Assembly (NCBI GenBank): GCA_945878355.1
Contig: CAMCTC010000001.1
Span: 210,358-274,357, forward strand
Length of the DNA: 64,000 nucleotides
Source: Bordetella parapertussis
Lineage (GTDB): Bacteria > Pseudomonadota > Gammaproteobacteria > Burkholderiales > Burkholderiaceae_C
Reading direction: 5' to 3'
This document shows positions 9,979-18,942 of this stretch, piece after piece. The notes under the pieces were generated by a model. It saw only the letters and a list, made by a program, of their open reading frames with translations. It did no database searches and was not told the origin of the DNA. Position 1 is the stretch's first letter; each line of letters opens with the position of its first letter. Both the position numbers and the translations under genes were made by a program.

Positions 9979-12861
9979 TCAACCGGTGTTGCGCAAGCCC
10001 GCCGCCAGGCCGTTGATCGACAGGTGGATGCCGCGCTTCAGGCGCTCGTTCTCGGGCGCGCCTTCGGTGCGGCCGCGGTAGCGCCGCATCAGCTCGATCT
10101 GCAGGTGGTTGAGCGGGTCCAGGTAAGGGAAGCGGTGCTCGATCGATCGCGCCAGCGCCGGGTTGCTCTGCAGCCTGTCGGGCTCGCCGGTGATCAGTGA
10201 CAGCGCGTCGTGCGTCGACTGCCACTCGGCGCTGATCGCGGCGAAGATCCGCTTGGCCATGCGTTTGTCCTCGACCAGTTCGACATAGCGGGCCGCGATG
10301 CGCAGGTCGCTCTTGGCCAGCACCATGTCCAGGTTGGACAACAGGGTTCGGAAGAACGGCCACTGCTGGTGCATCTTCTGCAGCAAGGCCAGCTTGGCGC
10401 TGCGGTCTTCGTCGACACCTAGGAAGGCCGTGATCGCCGAGCCGAAACCGCACCAGCCCGGCAGCGCCACCCGGCACTGGCCCCATGAGAAGCCCCAGGG
10501 GATCGCCCGCAAGTCTTCGATGGCCGGCGTCGCCTGGCCGTCCTTGGGGCGGATCGCAGGGCGCGAGCCGATGTTCAACTCGGCAATCTCTCGGATCGGC
10601 GTGGCCGAGAAGAAGTAGTCGGTGAACCCTGGTGTCTCATAGACCAGCTTGCGGTAAGCAGCGTGGCTGGCCTCGCTGATGCGGGCCGCGGCGGCTAGGA
10701 AACGCTTGGGCGCGCCCGACTTGCTGCCGGCGTTCAGCAGCGTGGCCTCCAGCGTCGCCGCCACCAGGGTCTCGAGGTTGCGCCGGCCGATGTCGGGATT
10801 GGCGTACTTGCTGCCGATCACCTCGCCCTGTTCGGTCAACCGGATCTGGCCGTTCACCGTGCCCGGCGGCTGGGCCAGGATGGCCTGGTAGCTCGGCCCG
10901 CCGCCGCGTCCGACTGTTCCGCCGCGGCCGTGGAACAGTCGCAACGTGATGCCTGGGCTGCCGTCGGCCTGGGTTCGCAGCGAGCCGAACAGCTCGACCA
11001 GCGCCAGCTCGGCCCGGTACAACTCCCAGTTGCTGGTGAAGAAGCCACCGTCCTTGTTGCTGTCGCTGTAGCCCAGCATGATGTCTTGCTCGCCGCCGCT
11101 GCGCAGCACCAACTCGGTGATGCCGGGCAGGGCATAGAACTCGCGCATGATGGGCTCGGCTTGGCGCAGGTCGGCGATGGTCTCGAACAGCGGCACAACG
11201 ATCAACGCACTGCGGGCGCCGGCCCGCAGCGCGCCGCCATTCGGCCCGCTGACCAGATCGCATTCCTTGAGCAGCAGCAGCAATTCCAGCAGGTCGCTGA
11301 CCGACTCGGTGTGGCTGATGATGCAGTGGCGCAGCGCCTCACGACCGTAGCGCGCCAGCATTTCGCGCGCGGTCTCGAAGATCGCCAGCTCACGCTGCGC
11401 GAGTTCACTGTACTGCGCGCCGTGCACCCGCAGCGGCCGCGCATCGTCTAGCAGTCGCATCAGCAGACCGCGGCGGCCCATCTCGTCTAGCGCCGAGTAG
11501 TCGTCGTGCAGGCGCGCTGCGCGCAGCAACTCGGCCAGCACCGCCTCATGCTTGTCCGAGCTCTGGCGCAAGTCCAGTGTCGCAAGATGGAAGCCGAAGA
11601 CCTGCACCGCGCGAATCAGCGGCGCGAGCCGCGGTGCAACGAGCGCCTGGGCGTGGTGCGATCGCAGGCTGTCGGCAATCACCGTCAGGTCGGCCAGCAA
11701 CTGCGCCGGCGCGGTGTACGCGTTTTGCGGTGGCACCGCGTGGCGCAGCGCCTCGGTGCCGGTCAGCGCCAGCAGCGTGGCCGCAAGCCTTGCGTAGACG
11801 CCTATCAGCGCGCGGCGATAGGGTTCGTCCTGACGGTGCGGGCTGCTGTCAGGCGATGCGTCGGCCAGCGCTTGCATCGCCGGTGTCACGCCGGCCAACA
11901 TCTGGCTGATCGACAGCTCGGCCCCCAGCGAGTGCACCTCGGTGAGGTAGAAACGCAGCGCCACCTCGCTCTGGCGTGCCATCGCCGTTCGCAGCGTTTC
12001 GGCGCCCACATTGGGGTTGCCGTCGCGGTCGCCGCCTATCCACTGGCCCATGCGCAGAAAACTCGGCACCGCATGGCCTGCCAGTTGCTGCTCGATCTCG
12101 GCATACAGCTTCGGGATCTGGCGCAGAAAGGTGCTCTGGTAGTAGCTCAGCGCGTTCTCGATCTCGTCGGCCACCGTGAGCTTGGTGTAACGCAGCATGC
12201 GCGTCTGCCAGAGCTGGGTGATGCGTGCGCAGATCAGCGCCTCGTTGTCTCGCCGTTCTCTATCGCCGTGCAGGTCGTCGCGCAGGCTCACCAGTTCGGC
12301 GATCGCGCGCTCGGCGTCGAGGATGCTCGTGCGCTGCACTTCAGTGGGATGGGCGGTGAGCACCGGCGAGATATAGGCCTGGGCGAGCGTGCGGGCCACA
12401 TCGGCGGCGCGGATGTCGGCCCGGTGCAGGCGCTCGAAGGTCAAAGCCAGCGAGCCCTCCTGCAGCTGCCCCAGTTGCTCGTGGTGCAGGCGCCGGCGCA
12501 CTTGGTGGCGGTCCTCGGCGATGTTGGCCAAGTGTGAAAAATAACTGAAAGCACGGATCACGCTGACGGTCTGGTCAGTCGACAGGTTTTTCAGCAGCCG
12601 GTCGAGTGCCCGGCCGGCCGAAGCGTCGTTCTTCAGCCGATAAGCCACCGAGAGCTGGCGCACGCGCTCGATCAGCTCGAACGCCGCTTTGCCCTCCTGC
12701 TCTCGGATCACGTCACCCAGGATCCGGCCAAGCAAGCGGATGTCCTCCATCAAGGCCTTGTTCCCGGCCGCAGCCTCAGCTGTTCCGAGTCCGTTCCTGG
12801 ATTGTTCTGCCAGCTCGCGATGGCCGGCAGCAGAGGGGATAGGTACGAAAGCACGAGGCAT
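9979..12861 (-). CDS. ppc: phosphoenolpyruvate carboxylase
   Basis: 960 residues, in the usual range for PEPC. It carboxylates PEP with bicarbonate to oxaloacetate, feeding the TCA cycle. Catalytic motifs are all visible: [11 protein letters not shown] (catalytic His, about 174-184), [26 protein letters not shown], and the glycine loop [14 protein letters not shown] that binds PEP. The C-terminus is RNTG; the family always ends in a near-invariant NTG that contributes to the inhibitor site. It is divergent from hemC, with 160 bases between the two starts that must hold both promoters. Confidence 0.98.
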   Translation of the reverse strand: MPRAFVPIPSAAGHRELAEQSRNGLGTAEAAAGNKALMEDIRLLGRILGDVIREQEGKAAFELIERVRQLSVAYRLKNDASAGRALDRLLKNLSTDQTVSVIRAFSYFSHLANIAEDRHQVRRRLHHEQLGQLQEGSLALTFERLHRADIRAADVARTLAQAYISPVLTAHPTEVQRTSILDAERAIAELVSLRDDLHGDRERRDNEALICARITQLWQTRMLRYTKLTVADEIENALSYYQSTFLRQIPKLYAEIEQQLAGHAVPSFLRMGQWIGGDRDGNPNVGAETLRTAMARQSEVALRFYLTEVHSLGAELSISQMLAGVTPAMQALADASPDSSPHRQDEPYRRALIGVYARLAATLLALTGTEALRHAVPPQNAYTAPAQLLADLTVIADSLRSHHAQALVAPRLAPLIRAVQVFGFHLATLDLRQSSDKHEAVLAELLRAARLHDDYSALDEMGRRGLLMRLLDDARPLRVHGAQYSELAQRELAIFETAREMLARYGREALRHCIISHTESVSDLLELLLLLKECDLVSGPNGGALRAGARSALIVVPLFETIADLRQAEPIMREFYALPGITELVLRSGGEQDIMLGYSDSNKDGGFFTSNWELYRAELALVELFGSLRTQADGSPGITLRLFHGRGGTVGRGGGPSYQAILAQPPGTVNGQIRLTEQGEVIGSKYANPDIGRRNLETLVAATLEATLLNAGSKSGAPKRFLAAAARISEASHAAYRKLVYETPGFTDYFFSATPIREIAELNIGSRPAIRPKDGQATPAIEDLRAIPWGFSWGQCRVALPGWCGFGSAITAFLGVDEDRSAKLALLQKMHQQWPFFRTLLSNLDMVLAKSDLRIAARYVELVEDKRMAKRIFAAISAEWQSTHDALSLITGEPDRLQSNPALARSIEHRFPYLDPLNHLQIELMRRYRGRTEGAPENERLKRGIHLSINGLAAGLRNTG

Positions 12862-13021
12862 GAGAACTCCCTGGAAGGTGCAGCACGGTTACCGGGACAT
12901 CATATGGGGCCCAATTCGTGGCAACTTGGCCGCTGAAGCGGCTTGCGCCGCGAACGTAGGCAGGCGCCACGCACTGGGCCTGTGCTGCCAGGCAAGGGGC
13001 ACTAGCGATAATCGGGTCACG

Positions 13022-14011
13022 ATGATCGAAAACCGCTCTGAAGCCAGCCTGACCCGTAGCCCGACGGGCCTGCAGATCGCGACCCGCGAGAGCCGGCTGG
13101 CGATGTGGCAGGCCGAGCATGTGCGCGATTTGCTGGCCCGGCGCCTGGGTCTGCACGTTGGTTTGCTGGGCATGACAACCCGCGGCGACCAGATCCTCGA
13201 TCGCGCGCTGAGCAAGGTCGGGGGCAAGGGCTTGTTCGTCAAGGAATTGGAAGTCGCGCTGGAAGAGGGCCGCGCCCACCTCGCGGTGCATTCGCTCAAG
13301 GATGTACCGATGGTGCTGCCCGAGGGCTTCGTGCTGGCCACGGTGCTCGAGCGCGAAGACCCGCGCGACGCGTTGGTGTCGAACCACTTCGCGTCGGTCG
13401 CCGCGTTGCCCCAGGGCGCGGTGGTGGGCACATCCAGCCTGCGCCGCGTGGTCCAGCTGATGAGTCTGCGGCCCGATCTGCGGATCGAGCCGCTGCGCGG
13501 CAACCTCGACACCCGACTGCGCAAACTCGATGAAGGCGGTTTCGATGCCATCGTGCTTGCCGCGGCTGGCCTGAAGCGGCTGGGCCTGGCCGCGCGCATC
13601 CGTGCCACCTTCGACGAGCAGCAGATGATTCCTGCCGCAGGCCAGGGCGCGCTGGGGATCGAGGTTCGCAGCGACGCCGAAACGCTTCGATCCCAGCTGG
13701 CCGAGCTGACCCATCTGCCGACCTGGCTGGCGGTGCATGCCGAGCGTGCGGTATCGCGTGCGCTGGGCGGCAGCTGCAGCATGCCCTTGGCAGCGCACGC
13801 GGTTTGGCAAGGCCAAGCGCTGGTGATCGACGCCGCGCTGGGCGATGCCGAACAACCCAGCCGCCCGCTGCTGCGCACCCGGGCTCAGGCCGTGATCGAG
13901 CTCTCCGGCGACGCTGTCGCCACTGCCGCGGCCACCGCACTGGGCGAACTCGCTGCGGCGCAGCTGCGCAGGCTGGGCGCCGACGGCTATCTCGCCGCCA
14001 CGCTGGCCTGA
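13022..14011 (+). CDS. hemC: hydroxymethylbilane synthase (porphobilinogen deaminase)
   Basis: 329 residues. It polymerises four porphobilinogens into hydroxymethylbilane. Visible family features: [16 protein letters not shown] at the N-terminus, HSLKDVPM with the catalytic Asp loop, [32 protein letters not shown], and the dipyrromethane-cofactor Cys in [12 protein letters not shown]. The ATG at 13022 was chosen because homology begins a few residues later; the frame is open upstream through the ppc promoter region. It is the first gene of the hemC-hemD-hemX-hemY run and is divergent from ppc. Confidence 0.97.
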   Translation: MIENRSEASLTRSPTGLQIATRESRLAMWQAEHVRDLLARRLGLHVGLLGMTTRGDQILDRALSKVGGKGLFVKELEVALEEGRAHLAVHSLKDVPMVLPEGFVLATVLEREDPRDALVSNHFASVAALPQGAVVGTSSLRRVVQLMSLRPDLRIEPLRGNLDTRLRKLDEGGFDAIVLAAAGLKRLGLAARIRATFDEQQMIPAAGQGALGIEVRSDAETLRSQLAELTHLPTWLAVHAERAVSRALGGSCSMPLAAHAVWQGQALVIDAALGDAEQPSRPLLRTRAQAVIELSGDAVATAAATALGELAAAQLRRLGADGYLAATLA

Positions 14012-14043
14012 TCGGGCGCGCAGATGGCCGGCGCCGCGGCGTG

Positions 14044-14814
14044 ATGTCGGCTGCCCCGCCCTGCGTGGTGGTGACGCGGCCTCAACCGCAGGCCGATGAG
14101 TGGGTGATTCAATTGCTGGCCTTGGGGCTGAACGCGGGCGCTTTGCCTTTGCTGGGCATTGCGGCACCGGCCGATGCGGCGCTGGTGCGTGCGGCCTGGC
14201 AGCAACTGGCACAGCACGCGCTGGTGATGTTCGTCAGCCCGAGCGCGGTTGAGCGCTTCTTCGCGCTGCGTCCTGTCGGATTGGCCTGGCCACCGCTGGC
14301 GATCGCTGCTGGCACGGGTCCTGGCACCCGGCGTGCGCTGCTACAAGCTGGCGTGCCCGAGCTTGCGGTGCTGACGCCGCCCGAGGCGAAGGGCCAGTTC
14401 GACTCCGAGGCGCTGTGGGTGTTGTTGCGCGAGCGCCTGGTTTGGCCGGGTCGCAGTGCGTTGATCGTTCGCGGTGACGGCGGGCGCGACTGGCTGGCCG
14501 AGGCGCTGCGCCGGGAGGGCGCACGAGTGCACTTTGTCCAAGCCTACCGCCGCACCGCGCCGGTGCTTGACGCTGCCGGCCGCGCGCTGCTGAGTCAGGC
14601 GCTGGCCGACCCGGCCAGGCATTGTTGGTTGTTCAGCAGCCGTGAGGCGCTTGGCCATCTGCCGACCTTGGTACCCGATCGGTCCTGGCGCGATGCCCGT
14701 GCTTTGGCCACCCACGACCGCATTGTCGAAGCGGCGCGGGCGCTGGGTTTCGGCAGCGTGCAGCAAGTTGCGCCGACGCCCGAAGCGGTGGCCGAGCTGC
14801 TGCGCAGGGCCTGA
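14044..14814 (+). CDS. hemD: uroporphyrinogen-III synthase
   Basis: 256 residues. It cyclises hydroxymethylbilane to uroporphyrinogen III with inversion of ring D. HemD is poorly conserved, but the double Rossmann-like pattern, TRPQPQADEW at the start, VMFVSPSAVERF and the tail FGSVQQVAPTPEAV support it, as does its place 32 bases after hemC. The start could be ATG 14044 or the GTG one codon earlier. No catalytic motif is expected in this family. Confidence 0.92.
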   Translation: MSAAPPCVVVTRPQPQADEWVIQLLALGLNAGALPLLGIAAPADAALVRAAWQQLAQHALVMFVSPSAVERFFALRPVGLAWPPLAIAAGTGPGTRRALLQAGVPELAVLTPPEAKGQFDSEALWVLLRERLVWPGRSALIVRGDGGRDWLAEALRREGARVHFVQAYRRTAPVLDAAGRALLSQALADPARHCWLFSSREALGHLPTLVPDRSWRDARALATHDRIVEAARALGFGSVQQVAPTPEAVAELLRRA

Positions 14815-14849
14815 CGCCACTGTGCGGCCGCCAGAAGCCCGTCGATACA

Positions 14850-15977
14850 ATGATTCGGAACGTGACCGCCGAAGACAAGCCCGCCTCAGTCCTGTCTGCT
14901 GCCAGCCCGCCCGCTGAGGCAGCGGCTAGCGCGGCGCTTGCGCCGGCCGCCGCGCCGGTGGCCGGCAACGGTTGGTGGATCGCGCTGGGTTTGGCGGGCG
15001 TGGTCAGCGTTGCGGCCATCACACTGGCGCTGCTGGGTCACCAGCGCATCAAGTCGCTCGAGCAGGAGTTGGTGCGGCGGCAGCAGGACAGTCAGGGCCA
15101 AGCGATCGAGGCCCATGCGATGGCCAAACAGGCGCAGGAGGCTGCCCGTGCCGCTGAGTCCAAGGTCGGTCTGCTCGAAGCCCGGGTGGCCGAGACCGTG
15201 CTGCAGCGCAGCCAGCTCGAAGACCTGATCCAGCAGCTCTCGCGATCACGCGACGAGAACGTGTTGGCCGATGTGGACGCCGCCGTTCGCGTGGCGGTGC
15301 AGCAAAGCGCCATCACCGGCAGTGCCGAGCCGCTGGTGTCGGCGTTGCGCCAGGCAGAAGAGCGCTTGGCGCGGATGAATCAACCCCGTCTGGAGCGGGT
15401 GCGGCGATCGCTGGCACGCGACCTTGATCGGGTGCGGGCTGTGGCCGTGACCGACCTCGCCAGCCTGACGATCAAGATTGATGAAGTGGTTCGCACGGTC
15501 GATGAGTTGCCCTTGGTGTCGCAGCCTGAACGCCGTGCTGCTGCTGCGCGGCCGGCAGCTTCGGCGTCTGACGGTGTGGCGCCCGGGCCTGGTGCCTGGC
15601 TGCCTTGGTTGCAGGAACGCTGGGCAGCGATCGGCGGCCGGATCTGGGTTGAGATCAGAAGTCTGGTGCGGGTGACCCAGATCGACAAACCCGAGGCCAT
15701 GTTGGTGGCGCCTGACCAAGCCTGGTTCTTGCGTGAAAACCTCAAATTGCGCTTGCTGAACGCCAGGTTGTCGCTGTTGTCGCGTCAATTCGACATTGCG
15801 CAAGCTGACTTGCGCGAAGCCCAAGCCGTGCTGGAGCGCTATTTCGATCGCAATGCTCGCCGCGTCGCGCTCACCATCGACCTGGTGCGGCAAGTCACTG
15901 GCCAATCGCGTCAGCTCGCTGTGCCGAGGCCTGACGAGACCTTGGCGGCGCTGGCGGCGGCCCAGGCCGGGCGCTAG
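14850..15977 (+). CDS. hemX: HemX-like membrane protein of the heme cluster
   Basis: 375 residues. An Ala/Pro-rich cytoplasmic N-terminus (1-40) precedes one TM segment (about 41-62, GWWIALGLAGVVSVAAITLA), a coiled coil (about 65-130), and the HemX domain up to the C-terminus (WFLRENLKLRLLNARLSLLSR is diagnostic). This is the family often annotated as a uroporphyrin-III C-methyltransferase-like protein, but it has no methyltransferase fold. Its role is thought to be organising heme synthesis at the membrane. 35 bases after hemD. Confidence 0.88.
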   Translation: MIRNVTAEDKPASVLSAASPPAEAAASAALAPAAAPVAGNGWWIALGLAGVVSVAAITLALLGHQRIKSLEQELVRRQQDSQGQAIEAHAMAKQAQEAARAAESKVGLLEARVAETVLQRSQLEDLIQQLSRSRDENVLADVDAAVRVAVQQSAITGSAEPLVSALRQAEERLARMNQPRLERVRRSLARDLDRVRAVAVTDLASLTIKIDEVVRTVDELPLVSQPERRAAAARPAASASDGVAPGPGAWLPWLQERWAAIGGRIWVEIRSLVRVTQIDKPEAMLVAPDQAWFLRENLKLRLLNARLSLLSRQFDIAQADLREAQAVLERYFDRNARRVALTIDLVRQVTGQSRQLAVPRPDETLAALAAAQAGR

Positions 15978-16064
15978 GTCGCTCAGCCATCGAGCAGCAG
16001 ATGCCTTGCGCCCCTGTCTTTCCTCTGAGCGGCCCGGCGCGGGCTTGCCGGTCCGGGCACTGAC

Positions 16065-17309
16065 ATGCGCAGCGTCATCTGGTTGGTGCTGCTGTTCGTG
16101 GTGGCGGTGGTGGCTGCGCTGACATTGGGCGACAACGAAGGCCTGGCATCGTTTTACTGGGCAGGTTGGCGGCTGGACTTTTCGCTCAACTTCTTTGTGC
16201 TGGCTGCGATCGGGACAGGCTTTGCGGTGGTGACGGCGGTGCAGGCGATCAATGCGTTGGTCGGGTTGCCGGCGCGGGCGCGCGAATGGCGGGTGCTGAG
16301 GTTGGAGCGCTCAGCCCAGGCGGCACTGCGCGAGGCATTGGCCGAATTCTTTGGTGCCCGCTACAGCCGCTCACTCAAGGCGGCACAGCGTGCCATCGCT
16401 CTGGCGCCGCAGGTCCCTGCGCTTGCCGACGATCACGAGTTTCAGGTGCTGGGGCGATTGCTGGCCGCTGGTTGCCTGCACAAGTTGCAAGACCGCGTGC
16501 GTCGCGACGAGTTGTTGGGCAGCGCGCTGCAGGCTGCGCGTCGCAACGGTGGTGTGGCGGTTGACGATGGCGCGCGCTTGTTGGCTGCCGAATGGGCGCT
16601 CGACGACCGTGACGGCCAAAGCGCCCAAGCGCTGCTGGTGGAGTTGCAACCTGGCGTGGCACGTCGTACCCAGGCCTTGCGGCTCAAGCTGCGAGCAGCC
16701 AGGCTGGAGCGTCGGCCACTTGACGCGCTGCACACGGCACGCTTGCTGGCCAATCACCAGGCTTTCTCCAAGGCTGCCGCCCAGGGATTGCTGCGCTCGC
16801 TGGCGATCGAGGCATTGGACGCACCGCACGATGCCGATCAACTGCGCCGGACTTGGTTGCAGTTCGACGCTGCCGACCAACGCGACCCCTTCGTGGTGGC
16901 CCGCGCTGCGCGCCGCGCCGCTGCGTTGGGCGTGTCCGCAGAGGGCAGGGCTTGGTTGCGGCCGCTGTGGGATCGGCTCGACACACTGGAGGCCGAAGGC
17001 CGAGCCGAAATGGCTTTGGCCCTGGTCGATACCGCCGCAGGCCTGGGGGCTGAATGGCTGCAGCGCATCGAGGCGGCACAGCGGGCTTATCCCGCCGAGC
17101 CGGCGGTTCAGGCCGCCGCAGGCGCTGTGTTGGCCGAACGACAGCTCTGGGGCAAGGCGCGTCGGCCGCTCGAGCAAGCCGCCAACGATCTGTCGCTAGC
17201 CTCCCGAGCCCGTCGCCAAGCATGGCGAGCGCTGGCCCGCTTGGCTGATGAGGAGGGTGACCCGGATCGCGCCAACGCTTGCTACCGCAGCGCGGCGGCG
17301 ATCGACTGA
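16065..17309 (+). CDS. hemY: HemY-like TPR membrane protein
   Basis: 414 residues with two N-terminal membrane segments (about 3-22 and 40-62), the HemY_N signature (LGDNEGLASFYWAGWRLDFSLNFFV), then a soluble TPR-like helical array to the end (YRSAAAID). The gammaproteobacterial/betaproteobacterial HemY family is linked to protoporphyrin metabolism by gene neighbourhood; it is not the protoporphyrinogen oxidase also named HemY in Bacillus. It ends the heme cluster and is followed by a good terminator hairpin. Confidence 0.88.
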   Translation: MRSVIWLVLLFVVAVVAALTLGDNEGLASFYWAGWRLDFSLNFFVLAAIGTGFAVVTAVQAINALVGLPARAREWRVLRLERSAQAALREALAEFFGARYSRSLKAAQRAIALAPQVPALADDHEFQVLGRLLAAGCLHKLQDRVRRDELLGSALQAARRNGGVAVDDGARLLAAEWALDDRDGQSAQALLVELQPGVARRTQALRLKLRAARLERRPLDALHTARLLANHQAFSKAAAQGLLRSLAIEALDAPHDADQLRRTWLQFDAADQRDPFVVARAARRAAALGVSAEGRAWLRPLWDRLDTLEAEGRAEMALALVDTAAGLGAEWLQRIEAAQRAYPAEPAVQAAAGAVLAERQLWGKARRPLEQAANDLSLASRARRQAWRALARLADEEGDPDRANACYRSAAAID

Positions 17310-17312
17310 GTG

Positions 17313-17337
17313 CAATGCCCGAGAGCATTCTTTTTCT
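17313..17337 (+). terminator. intrinsic terminator after hemY
   Basis: Stem AATGC (17314-17318) with GCATT (17325-17329), then C and a T-run from 17331. It starts a few bases after the hemY stop and separates the heme genes from the tRNA. Confidence 0.75.
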
Positions 17338-17380
17338 GTTTACCCTCTTCGCTCAATGAGAAATCTTCAGAAATTGGCTG

Positions 17381-17386
17381 TATACT
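17381..17386 (+). promoter_or_regulatory. -10 element of the tRNA-Arg promoter
   Basis: TATACT lies 10 bases before the tRNA 5' end. No good -35 hexamer is seen at the expected spacing, so only the -10 is claimed. Confidence 0.5.
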
Positions 17387-17396
17387 TTTGGGCTGC

Positions 17397-17473
17397 GCGG
17401 CTGTAGCTCAGCTGGATAGAGTACTTGGCTACGAACCAAGGGGTCGTGGGTTCGATTCCTGCCAGCCGCACCA
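17397..17473 (+). tRNA. tRNA-Arg (anticodon ACG), CCA encoded
   Basis: 77 nt cloverleaf. The acceptor stem GCGGCTG (17397-17403) pairs with CAGCCGC (17463-17469), with discriminator A at 17470 and encoded CCA at 17471-17473. The D-arm contains AGCTCAGCTGGATAGAG, the anticodon stem is CTTGG/CCAAG with loop CTACGAA (anticodon ACG), and the T-arm contains GGTTCGATTCC. ACG reads CGN arginine codons after inosine editing. An integrase gene begins 90 bases beyond its 3' end, so this tRNA is the likely attachment site of the island. Confidence 0.97.
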
Positions 17474-17492
17474 GAACATTGCGTTCTAGAAC

Positions 17493-17530
17493 AACGGGTT
17501 GGATGCTTCGGCGTCTAGCCCGTTTTTCTT
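17493..17530 (+). terminator. intrinsic terminator after tRNA-Arg
   Basis: Near-perfect stem of AACGGGTT with AGCCCGTT, an inner stem GATGC/GCGTC and a TTCG loop, followed by TTTTTCTTT. It would end the tRNA transcript. The integrase gene points toward it from the other side. Confidence 0.85.
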
Positions 17531-17552
17531 TCTGCGCGACTTTCTGCGCGAC
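17529..17552. repeat. 12-bp tandem repeat between tRNA and integrase
   Basis: Two perfect adjacent copies of TTTCTGCGCGAC, just downstream of the integrase stop and 55 bases from the tRNA end. Direct repeats here are where arm-type binding sites of tyrosine integrases are often found. That role is inferred. Confidence 0.6.
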
Positions 17553-17563
17553 TTTTCCTGACC

Positions 17564-18688
17564 TCATCCGTTGACCACCCGCAGCAGCGTGGTTCGGTCG
17601 CGCGTCTCGCGCACCCTGTTGGCCGCCTCCACCAGACGCGCGATCGTGGCAGTGGCGTAGTGCTGCGGCATGCCGGTCAGGGCAGGCCCCAGCAACAAGG
17701 CGCGGTCTTCCTCCGTCACGCCGGCCTCCCGCAGCCTTTGGCCGAAGGTGTGGCGCAGGTCGTGCACGCGGGCCCGTTCGTGCTTGGCGGCCCGCCTGGC
17801 GTTCTGGAACGCGGTGTTGTTTATCATGTGGACCGGCCGGAACGGCATCACCGGTTCGTCCTCGATGTTCTTCACGCGCTCCCGTCGCCAGACGAACACG
17901 AACTCGTCATGGTCCCCTCGGCACTCTTCGACGATCCTGGTCGCCACGTCGTTCAGGATCAGCACGTGGGGTCGCTGGCCCTTGAACTCCGCAGCGGGGA
18001 TCACGAAGACGCTGCGCTCCAACTCCGGCACCTTGCGCTCCCAGGCCCACTGCAGCCGGCACACGTTGTCGTCGCGTGCGCCGCAGTTGAGCGCGAAGAG
18101 CACCATGCGCTGCAGGTGCGCCGGCAGGTGCTTCATCAACTCCGCCTGCTCCGACCAGGTGATCGGGTAGGGCGGTCGCCTCTGCTGCCGCTCGTCGAGC
18201 ATCTCGATCAACGGCGATGACAAGAGCCATGGCTTGCCGTGGGTGCGCCAGACGCGGGTCGCACGGTTGAGCACCGTGCGCACGACCTCAAGGCTGCGAT
18301 TGATCGTCGCGTTCTTGGCGCCTTCGGCCACGCGTTCATCCTTGAAGCCCTCCAGGGCGTCGTTGCAGACGTCCCGCAGAGGCAGGCTGCCGATGTACGG
18401 CAGCAGGATGGTCACGTGGTACGAGATGACGTCCAAGGTGCGGACCCCTCGCTGCTTGCACTCGATCAGGTACTCTTGTGCAGCAGCTGCGAACAGCTGC
18501 TCAGCGCCTTCTCGAAGTTCGTGTTCGCGCCTGGCATCGACCTCGGCCTGCCGCGCCCTGAGCCAGACTTCGGCGCTGTCTTGGCTGACCTTGCCGAGCC
18601 TGGCGAAGACGCGTTCGCCCTTGTATTGCTTGTTGACCGTCCGTTCGCCGGACCGATCGCGGAGGATGCCTGGTGTCCGAGTTCGCAT
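17564..18688 (-). CDS. tyrosine integrase of the island
   Basis: 374 residues of the phage-integrase family. Residues about 60-160 form the SAM-like core-binding domain (ISYHVTILLPYIGSLPL); residues about 185-350 are the catalytic domain. Catalytic residues: Arg in NCGARDDNVCRLQW, His-x-x-Arg in HDLRHTFGQRL, and Tyr in MPQHYATATIARL. The usual RxxE contact reads RDDN, a variation. The start MRTRTPGILRDRSGERTV resembles N-termini of this subfamily. It points toward tRNA-Arg and is preceded, with a 223-base overlap, by an excisionase-like gene. Likely catalyses integration at the tRNA. Confidence 0.9.
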   Translation of the reverse strand: MRTRTPGILRDRSGERTVNKQYKGERVFARLGKVSQDSAEVWLRARQAEVDARREHELREGAEQLFAAAAQEYLIECKQRGVRTLDVISYHVTILLPYIGSLPLRDVCNDALEGFKDERVAEGAKNATINRSLEVVRTVLNRATRVWRTHGKPWLLSSPLIEMLDERQQRRPPYPITWSEQAELMKHLPAHLQRMVLFALNCGARDDNVCRLQWAWERKVPELERSVFVIPAAEFKGQRPHVLILNDVATRIVEECRGDHDEFVFVWRRERVKNIEDEPVMPFRPVHMINNTAFQNARRAAKHERARVHDLRHTFGQRLREAGVTEEDRALLLGPALTGMPQHYATATIARLVEAANRVRETRDRTTLLRVVNG

Positions 18689-18942
18689 GGAACTGCTCCT
18701 TTCGTCGACTTGCGACTCGGGCGCCCTCGCTCACGAATATACGCGTCGGCCCAGGCGTCGAGTTCCTGGCGATCGAAGGCGATGCACCGGCCGCCGAAGG
18801 GGATTTCGGTGAGCGACGGGCGAATCTCGGCGTCGAAGCGGTTGCGGTCGACGCCGAGGTAGGCTGGCGCGTCGCGGTGACGGATCAGCCTCGGCGCGAT
18901 CACGGTGGGCACCCTCTGGGGAGGCCGCGCTTCACGGCGCAT
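18466..18942 (-). CDS. excisionase-like small HTH protein, deeply overlapping the integrase
   Basis: Open frame of 158 residues from an ATG at 18942; GTG codons at 18912 and 18903 are alternatives. The conserved part is LIRHRDAPAYLGVDRNRF ... AFDRQELDAWADAY, a MerR/AlpA-like winged helix typical of excisionases and of small proteins beside integrases. After about residue 80 the sequence is low complexity (GRSTSNTRANASS...) and runs 223 bases into the integrase in another frame. Either the overlap is genuine or the true stop was lost. The start overlaps the upstream recombinase stop by 11 bases. Confidence 0.65.
   Translation of the reverse strand: MRREARPPQRVPTVIAPRLIRHRDAPAYLGVDRNRFDAEIRPSLTEIPFGGRCIAFDRQELDAWADAYIRERGRPSRKSTKGAVPCELGHQASSAIGPANGRSTSNTRANASSPGSARSAKTAPKSGSGRGRPRSMPGANTNFEKALSSCSQLLHKST

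Noticed and set aside
8465-10081. 538-codon plus-strand frame over argH
   Set aside because: Antisense shadow of argH and part of ppc in high-GC DNA; no recognisable protein features.
12776-14212. 478-codon minus-strand frame over hemC/hemD
   Set aside because: Antisense shadow; hemC and hemD on the plus strand have full catalytic motifs.
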